DNA of 64,000 nt from Petrosia ficiformis (taxonomy: Eukaryota; Porifera; Demospongiae; Haplosclerida; Petrosiidae), in NCBI GenBank assembly GCA_947044365.1, contig OX345636.1, positions 18,206,548-18,270,547 of the forward strand, in the 5' to 3' direction. The translations under genes were made by a program, and so were the position numbers. Numbering within the stretch: the stretch's first letter is position 1; the number at the start of each line of letters is the position of its first letter. Under the pieces are notes generated by a model that worked only from the letters and a program-made list of their open reading frames with translations, made no database searches and was not told the origin of the DNA. Positions 57,901 to 64,000 of the stretch are shown here, one piece after another.

Positions 57901-60900
57901 GTATATGTATGTACATGTAAATAATTACTTAGGTTTTTGTTACTAGTTTAAAGATTATGGTGCCTGCTAAACCAAGTATTCCAACTGCAATTGTAAAAGC
58001 TGATCCACCAACAGCTACATCCAATCCAGTTAGTACACCTGTACACTCAAGATCCTTAGCAAGGTTTTGACAGAACTCTTGACAGTTGTTTATCAGAGCT
58101 TGATATCCTCCCATCTGTTTCATACGTGTATGAGCACAGAGCAGTATCTCATTAGCTGGTTTCACAATTTTTCCCAGACTTGTTTGTTTAAGTTGCCTGT
58201 GTTTAGAATGTAAAATTAATATTACAATGTATAGTGTTTTAGCTGTAAATTGTGCTTATCTACATGTAAGTCTAAATAAGTAAGCCTTTTCAGTTATTAG
58301 GGGTCAGTAGCATGATATACAATGTACATGTACGTACACGTACACGTTTTATGGTCTACAGGACCATCCATATGATTAGTTTTCCACAGGTCCAAACTAT
58401 ATAATTACACACATGTATATATTCTTGTGTCACTTACGTGTATACATGTACGTAGTTAAGGAAATTATAACGGCTTAGTCGCTTAATAGCTGTATATGTA
58501 CACGTATATTATTCATACATATTTTAAAGTTGTCTTAATACAATGTAGATACACAGATAGTTACCTGTAATGTGGGTGTGAGATGTCTATGGCCATGAAG
58601 TGTAGTTCTACTTCATAATGCTCTGTGTCAATATTATGTCCTTTTAGAAGGTGAATTATAAATGCTTTACCAGTCTCTTCAAACTCGAACATCAAAGAGT
58701 AGTGACCAAACCATCCTTTGCTTAAAAGGTAAACATTCCATGATGCTACATCTCTAGGAGAGGGAAATCCTTGTCCATGATCTAGCCAGAAGCTTGATAC
58801 TCGTTGTAAAAACTGGGTTTTCTCTTCTTGATAGGGATCAGCCCTCTTCATGACCTTTTTTGAACAACTAGACATGTTAACTGTTAGTAATTCACTGACT
58901 CTTTGTAGAATACACAAACTTAGTTTCTTTGTAAAAGTCACAAGGAGCTTTTATACATCATTATTTGCTGAATCAGTTTAGACTCAATAACATCATCATT
59001 GTACATAAACATGTATGATGACATAATCATTTTGTAATTACATACATGCTAAAAATAGAACTAGCTTGTGAACAACATAATTATACAGAATTACAGACAT
59101 ACATGTACTTACTAAATACATGTACATATATGTATATTATATATTATATATATATTATAATTATATATCTATATAATATATATGTATACAGTATATATTG
59201 GTGTAACATAATAATACATGTATTTATACATGTATAGCCTATTATACATGTACATGTACATGTATAGTGTTCTGTTCATGATATTCTAACTTGCATTTAG
59301 GGCTGTTTATCCAGTACATGGATATAGTTAATTGTTAATTCTATTTCAGTAGCCTATATAATATACTACCTGTGAGGTGGTTACTGAGTAGTATCTGAAT
59401 GGTGGTTATTTCTGACCAGTGTAGGCATGTACATGTATACGTATAGTATCAGAGGGTATGGTAGTACATGTATTTTTTATTTAGGGATGGCACGAAAAAT
59501 GGCCACCCACACATTCAGTTGCATGTGATAAGCTGAAATCTCTACTAATACAGTTTGTACATGTACATATGTTACAGGAGATGTAGAAAGAAAGAAATAA
59601 AGACACCTGAGGCAATGGAAAAATGAAAAATGAGAGTTGCCTCAGGTGGGATTCGAACCCACAACACTCTGTACTCCAGACAGATGCTCTACCAACTGAA
59701 CTACATGTACCAAGGCAGCCCAGTTGGCATGGTCCGAATCAAACATCTCATACGCCTGTATAAACAGGCTAACTTAACACTTGGCATGTATTGATTGTTT
59801 TTATTACTAACAAGACCTGGATGCTATTGTCTTCAATATGTACATGTAGTATATGATAATTAATTTGCATGTAGAGTGTATGTCATGGTGAATGAACCCA
59901 TAGTGGCATACAGTACCTGGTCAATACAAATTATCTATCTCATTATATTTCTTTTATCCTAACACCAGAAAAGAAAGAGAGCTAAGAAAAACAGCACCAA
60001 ATCTTCAGATGACAAGAAGTTGATTGGTTTGTCAGAATATGAACAGAAGAGATTATTAAATATCAGAGAAAACAAAGCTCTTCTGGAAGAATTGAACTTA
60101 CTAGAGTCAGCTCAAAGCTTAAGAGAGAAAAAGAAACCACAATCTAAAAAGTGGTGAGTCACTAAATTAGTGTTGCTTAATTTAATGTATATACCGTATA
60201 ACGGGTATTTGTTTTGTGAGCTTAAAATTTCACGATTTCCTCAAAATTGGCATGAGAATAATTTTTGCAAGGGGGTGTGTCAACACTTAACTGCAAAGTG
60301 CTTGGTTTGTTATAGCTGTATCACTTTCAATGGAGTCCATGATTCGAGGATACCACGTGTATAAACATATCTGGAGTAGCCACATGAATGAGTTGCTAAA
60401 TTTTAAGCTTGAGAAAGGCACGATCCTTTTCCTGTTGCTGTGTTAGGACGCTAATGTTGTTGGACACGTTCCAAGAAATATCGCTTTTAGTACTTCTTTG
60501 TTTGTTTCCATGATGGAGACCACTGGGACCTCTTTCGAAAAGGGACCTTTTGGGTCTCGTAATCCTGCTCTGTCAAGGTAAAATAAAATGGACATCTCTC
60601 ATACGAACTAATGAACACATGGCCTTAGAATAAAATTTCATGTGATTTGATTTTCGTGATTAATGGACAATTCACGAAATTAATTACAGTATAATCAAAC
60701 CTTTAGTTTAGTTATAGTTTAATTAATGTAATAGCAGGCTTGTTCTAACCTAATTTAATTGATTATATGAATTTCATAGTGCTTTTAGACCAAATATTAA
60801 TATGGAGAGCATCTATAGAAATCAATTTAATAATTATTGAAAATATAATTTTTACTTTCCATTGTAGACATGTTTATTATGTTTCTCATTGAAAGTATAG

Positions 60901-61752
60901 CAATGCAAAAGGGTGAATAATAAATGTGCAGGTAAAAAATTGTATAATTTTGGCTTTTTAAGTTTTTATAGATGCCATGTGTGTTGTTAGTATATTTAAA
61001 AGCACTATATTAAGCAAATGAGTCATACAATGTATATCCTTAATTATCCTATCAAATTAATTAGAACAATCAGTTTTTATAGTGTGTTAAAAGTGTTTTA
61101 GTTTAGTTAACTAACCAAATTCCATTCTAGTTAGACCCGTAATTTTCATTAATTTCAAGTCATAATGCGTATATAAAATTTCAATCCATTCCTTCATTAC
61201 TTATAGTTGTACATATTTGTGCATGTATTAACCATATGACGTTAAACTATAAACTATATTACATATAAGGTCATCATATCCTAATTTTGAAGTCATCATG
61301 AATATGAACAGACTTTACATCAAGTACAAGTTTTTAGATTGCATGGTTTCTTTTCTGTAATTCTGGTTTTGTAAGTGTAACAGTTAGAGTTAATTGGATT
61401 AGCTTGTTAACATGTACCTGGTCTGCAATGTTTGTAACAAAAAGGAGCCAGACTCTGATCTTTTTTTCAGGCATTCGTGACTTCATCCACTATCAAATAC
61501 TATAAAAGAATATATATTCATATATACATGTACTACATGTATGATGAATGTTTATTTTACCTTAACTGTCTGTATGAAATTTTTGTAAATGATTTTATGT
61601 TTTAATTATTGTACACACACATACACAGTCGTGTTAAACAACCGCCACTTCATGTTGAACCGTTACGAAGAAGTCTAAGATTGCAAATTCATCCAGTGCA
61701 TATAGACGTATCTCAAGTAATAAATTCTTCTTGCTGTAGTGATGAAGTGGAG
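48926..61752 (+). CDS. WDR76/CMR1-like N-terminal region, copy B
   Basis: Exons 48926-49064, 49875-50065, 59969-60153 and 61629-61752 join in phase, with the same phases as copy A and an extra Glu codon in the acidic run. The exon 2 donor reads ACAG/GTACAA here, stronger than in copy A, which supports placing that exon end at 50065 (and 12835 in A). The LSEYEQKRLLNIRENKALL motif and RRSLRLQ are retained. No WD40 exon occurs before the AIG1 gene at 63.7 kb; if this copy is complete, its propeller lies beyond the window end. Its intron 3 contains two copies of the nested reverse gene. No lesion seen. Confidence 0.5.
49182..49486. mobile_element. hAT-type MITE (305 bp) with 8-bp target duplication, private to copy B
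   Basis: Ends TAGGGATGGGCAAT and ATCGCCCATCCCTA are inverted. It is flanked on both sides by ATGTACAT (49174-49181 and 49487-49494). TAGGGATGGGC ends with an 8-bp duplication fit hAT elements. The interior is rich in GATTATCGTGATAAT-like sequence. It is unrelated to the element at the equivalent site in copy A. Confidence 0.88.
50335..50440. mobile_element. foldback arm, copy B equivalent of 13095
   Basis: Contains the left arm (TAGCACCTTAGCAACCAAAT, ACCACTTCCACATACATG) but no right arm and no 19-bp minisatellite. Confidence 0.6.
51202..51480. mobile_element. hAT-like MITE in a copy B insertion
   Basis: Starts TAGGGCTACGATAATTAATC and ends GTCGATTCCCAGTCCTA; the ends TAGGRCT are inverted. 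Flanks ATTATTGT (51194-51201) and ATTGCTGT (51481-51488) match at six of eight bases, a possible aged target duplication. An internal block with AGAAGCCTTTTTGATGATCA recurs near 56510. Confidence 0.5.
52640..53093. mobile_element. CACTGCAAAAA-type MITE, copy B
   Basis: Starts CACTGCAAAAATAAAATTG and ends TTTTATTTTTCCAGTG, with TTGTTAAAATAAC/GCTATTTTAACAA inside both ends. Copy A keeps only the right portion (to about 14596), so the element predates the duplication and its left part was lost in A. Confidence 0.65.
53801..53975 (+). mobile_element. tRNA-derived SINE, copy B
   Basis: Same element as 15336-15510, at the same place in the duplication, with the tRNA-like head at 53850-53924. It differs from copy A by very few bases. 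Confidence 0.7.
54269..55175 (-). pseudogene. LRAT/NlpC-P60-like nested gene, copy B1, broken
   Basis: Exon 1 (55175-54872) and exon 2 (54524-54269) keep their splice sites, but a 7-base deletion near 55143 (GATAGGCC where the other copies have GATAGGGATCAGC) shifts the frame about 11 codons after the ATG and leads to early termination. A TAG precedes the only upstream continuation of the correct frame, so no alternative ATG restores the N-terminus. The His (WFDHYSLMFE) and Cys (NNCQDFCQNL) regions remain. The membrane tail differs from copies A and B2 (SVVTFTLGALALVGTIIF) and stops a few residues earlier. Confidence 0.6.
55280..57900. other. spacer between nested-gene copies B1 and B2
   Basis: Contains TA/TACATG runs, a dispersed repeat (55473-55700) and about 57190-57780, a diverged copy of 53230-53640 (GGTTTGTCCAGTGATGTA, CATTGGTCTATTTTTAGTAT). 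The latter shows that B1 and B2 came from a tandem duplication including flanking sequence. No gene seen. Confidence 0.6.
55473..55700. repeat. dispersed repeat, copy 2 (relative of 37383)
   Basis: Matches 37383-37600 over its length (CACAGGTTTATAAATCAGAT, GTTTTGTCTTTCGGGAAATA). The terminal foldback is missing. Confidence 0.65.
57929..58875 (-). CDS. LRAT/NlpC-P60-like membrane protein, copy B2 (nested gene)
   Basis: Exons 58875-58565 and 58196-57929 give 192 residues, collinear with copy A and nearly identical in exon 1. Candidate catalytic His (WFGHYSLMFE) and Cys (NNCQEFCQNL) are present, and the tail helix is the same as in copy A. Differences cluster around KDLECTGVLTGLD, where copy A instead agrees with B1. 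It lies within intron 3 of the copy B WDR76-like gene, opposite strand, about 2.8 kb from the broken copy B1. Confidence 0.55.
59446..59560. repeat. short dispersed repeat (AGGGATGGC...CTGAAATCTCT), copy B
   Basis: Equivalent of 17268-17380 (TTTAGGGATGGCACG, AAGCTGAAATCTCTACTAA). Confidence 0.65.
59575..59790 (-). mobile_element. tRNA-derived SINE, private to copy B, reverse strand
   Basis: On the - strand the tRNA-like head (59717-59638) has a perfect A box TAGTTCAGTTGG and B box GGTTCGAATCC, T33 and a GGA anticodon position. It carries a 6-base ACATGT insertion just after the acceptor stem, so it is not a tRNA gene. It is absent from copy A, where the flanking TACATG sequence is continuous. 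Confidence 0.7.
60154..61628 (+). other. intron of the WDR76-like gene, copy B
   Basis: Noncoding, closely matching 17860-19527. It has the 60-bp TAACCATATGACG unit once and lacks the segment equivalent to 19255-19395. The short open frame at 60170-60364 is not conserved as coding in copy A. Confidence 0.6.
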
Positions 61753-63599
61753 GTATTGAATACATTAGCATCATGTACAATATATATATATATATATATC
61801 TCTTATCACATAATTATAATAATCATTTCCTCAATTCATATCATCTCCTCAATTCAAGATCTCGAACAAAATTTAATATTAATTTTATGTCACAACATGT
61901 TAAATTGCTTTTATTCAATAATTCTATGGAGAAATAACGTCGCAGAATTAAAGCTGCAGATATTTAAACATCAGATATTGCATATGTATAATTATGTTAA
62001 CTTCTTTGTAGGACCAACAAATTAAATAGTGTCAGCAATCCAGAATTGCATAAACACAGTGCTTGAAAAAGTTTTTGAAAGTGTCCACCAGAAATATCTG
62101 GACAAAACAATAATTGCCCATCAAGTTGTGAATTTTGTTCGTAAAAAAGCAAGTCTCAGGAACCTGTACTGTACTCATTTAAGCTACTAGGCCATGACTC
62201 CTCTTGACTAATAATTTACCTTGCTGTGAGGTTACTTTGCTTGCATTATTCTTATAACTAATCAGATAATTTGTCCAGTCAAATGCAATTTTGTCCGGAC
62301 AAAGAGGAGAAATGTCCAGAAAATGGCCTATTGCTGGATGTTATTTTGAGCACTGTAAACACATAATTATGTAACAATATATAATAATACAGATGTAACA
62401 TGCATGTACATACATAATTAAGCTATGTATCCTCAGAACGAACTGAATTCGTCTGACCTGTTTGAAACATGAAGTATAGTTATTCGTCAATCAAGATGAC
62501 TTCAATATTGTATACCCTCACATGAACAGTTCTATCATTACTTATCATGTCATATTTTTTGGAGCTGGTTTATCAATTATAATATATATAATATAATATT
62601 CACTTTCAACTTTAACTACATAATTATACTCTTTTGTTACTATTATTTTATTGGTTGTCAGTAAATGATAACTATTATTATTAAATTGTTATTGTAATTA
62701 TAGGTTTTGTTGATATAATTATATTTGGTATATCGCATGCATGTATTACTTATTCAGTTTGAAGCTAGGTGTGGGGTCTATGTAGCTCCACTCATCATGT
62801 AGAGTCAGTATATTTGGTTGTATAAGTAAATAAAATTAATCTCTACTCAATTGAAACAGCGCTAGCTACATTATTATAGTAGTAGCTACAAGATGATGGT
62901 CATTTCATTCACAAAAACATGGTGTTGTTCTACTACAAATCGTATAAATATATAATCATGTGTGATATTATGTGTATTGTCAAGATAAAGATCCGTCTAA
63001 CCTGTTTGAAACATCAAGTGTTTTTTATTTGTCAATCAAGATAGATAGACATGTAACTTGAATATGGCATATCCTCACAAAAAGTCACTAAATTGTTCTA
63101 TCCAGCTTGGTGTCAAATATATTGATATTTAGTATACTTTTTTTTTGTATTTGAGGATTTTAATTAAAAATCAAAAGTATTTTGTATTTCAAATACTTTT
63201 AAAAAGTATTTTCAAACCACCAAATAAAATACTCTTTTGTCAATTACATTTTTAATTATTAGTTCATGGCTAATGATGGCATAGATTAGCCAGGCATACA
63301 AATCAGTTTTTAAAACTAAAAAGTATATAAATAAAGTATTATTATTGTATTTGAAAATCATTTGTACATGAAGTATTTGTATTTCTAATTGATAATAGTA
63401 GATCTAGTATAATTATAATCAAGAACCCATAAAACTTATAATTATCACAAACGTGTATAATTATTTTCACTTTCAATAGTAAATACGCATTCTACCTCTT
63501 CATCTTGGTGTTATATTATCTATAAGGCTATGTAAACCATGCAGTCCAGCAAAACAAGTATAATTTTAATTTAATTATTAAGGGAGATTTTCGACGCCA
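61753..63599. other. noncoding part of copy B before the third AIG1 gene
   Basis: Matches 19652-22380 except that it lacks about 415 bp (19740-20155), the piggyBac-like element and the 47-bp palindrome. The single TTAA at 63310-63313 is the uninserted target. No gene seen. Confidence 0.65.
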
Positions 63600-63613
63600 G
63601 GCCAATTGGGCGG
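63600..63613 (+). promoter_or_regulatory. CCAAT/GC-box promoter block of AIG1 gene 3
   Basis: GGCCAATTGGGCGG as before AIG1 gene 1, about 70 bases before the ATG. Confidence 0.45.
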
Positions 63614-63679
63614 ACGTAATAATCAGCCCTGCAGCCTCAGGCGGATACGGAGATACCCGGAAGACATAACTCTCTTTGA

Positions 63680-64000
63680 ATGGCATGTTGCACTAACTCC
63701 AGTGAAGTAAGAGTGGCTAAAATGTCACAATCAAAGTCTTCAGTAAACTCCGAATCATTTACTCTTGAACAAACAGTTTCGTCGAACCAGTCTCAAGCAC
63801 ACAGTACTGACAACAGCAGACGTATTTTAATACTTGGAAAAGTGGGTGTAGGCAAATCCACTCTTGTTAATCACATAGTAGGTAAAACAGTAACTCCAGT
63901 ACAAAATGCTATTGATAGTGTAACAAGACAGCCCAGAGGATTCAATACATTGAGGGAAGTTGGTAGCAATGGTTTGTTTCATGTATTTAAAGTTATTGAC
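63680..64000 (+). CDS. AIG1/GIMAP-like GTPase 3, truncated by the window end
   Basis: 107 open codons from the ATG of MACCTNSSEV, homologous to gene 1 (22481) with a few substitutions. The P-loop GKVGVGKST is present, and the frame runs into the G3 region (VID) at the window edge. In copy A the equivalent first ATG is followed by a stop, and translation probably starts nine bases on. Whether this copy has the gene 1 frameshift cannot be seen. Confidence 0.8.
   Translation, partial: MACCTNSSEVRVAKMSQSKSSVNSESFTLEQTVSSNQSQAHSTDNSRRILILGKVGVGKSTLVNHIVGKTVTPVQNAIDSVTRQPRGFNTLREVGSNGLFHVFKVID

Larger units (their letters stand above)
48407..64000 (+). repeat. segmental duplication, copy B (continues past the window)
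   Basis: Collinear with 11131 to about 22800. It is longer because of private insertions: about 1.1 kb at 50990-52110, about 0.7 kb at 52256-52935 and a tandem extra copy of the nested-gene unit (about 55.3-59 kb). All four WDR76-like exon boundaries are kept. Confidence 0.92.

Overview
The window looks like nuclear DNA of an invertebrate animal. It is strongly AT-rich, genes are split by short GT-AG introns (several of only 55-80 bases), and animal families are present: a DOMON protein, an exostosin-type GT64 glycosyltransferase, AIG1/GIMAP GTPases and a WDR76/CMR1-like N-terminus. Transposable elements (Helitron, hAT, piggyBac-like, LINE, SINE and foldback elements) are dense. A marine sponge fits best (compact introns, expanded AIG1 family), but that is inference.

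Layout. 1-3.5 kb: repeats only. 3.56-8.58 kb (-): a DOMON-domain, probably GPI-anchored surface protein in four coding exons, assembled here from splice sites. 8.6-11.13 kb: repeat debris ending in the 3' tail of a non-LTR retrotransposon. 11.13 to about 22.8 kb: copy A of a large direct duplication. It holds the N-terminal exons of a WDR76-like gene (+), a small LRAT/NlpC-P60-like membrane protein gene (-) nested in one of its introns, and an AIG1 gene with a frameshift. 23.4-24.1 kb: an intact AIG1 GTPase. 25.6-28.06 kb (-): a decayed DUF4371/hAT transposase gene. 31.8-35.5 kb (+): a five-exon EXTL2-like GT64 enzyme. 36.5-40.7 kb: an intronless RPA-like OB-fold/zinc-ribbon gene, a coiled-coil gene and an RPA-like fragment, bracketed by inverted copies of one motif. 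41.2-46.9 kb (-): a Helitron whose five exons join into one open Rep/helicase frame of about 1,725 residues. 47-48.4 kb: repeats. 48.4-64.0 kb: copy B of the duplication, with two tandem copies of the nested gene (one broken) and the start of a third AIG1 gene cut by the window end.

The most informative features come from comparing the two copies. They give an empty/filled site pair for a piggyBac-like element (exact TTAA duplication). Two unrelated hAT-type miniature elements have entered nearly the same position independently, each with an 8-bp duplication. The nested gene copies are a mosaic, which suggests gene conversion. The WDR76-like promoters have diverged at NRF1-like and E2F-like sites. 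The TACATG hexamer is abundant in both copies and scarce between them. No rRNA, CRISPR array, operon or functional tRNA was seen. All coordinates are hand-read from splice signals and reading frames, with no database search.
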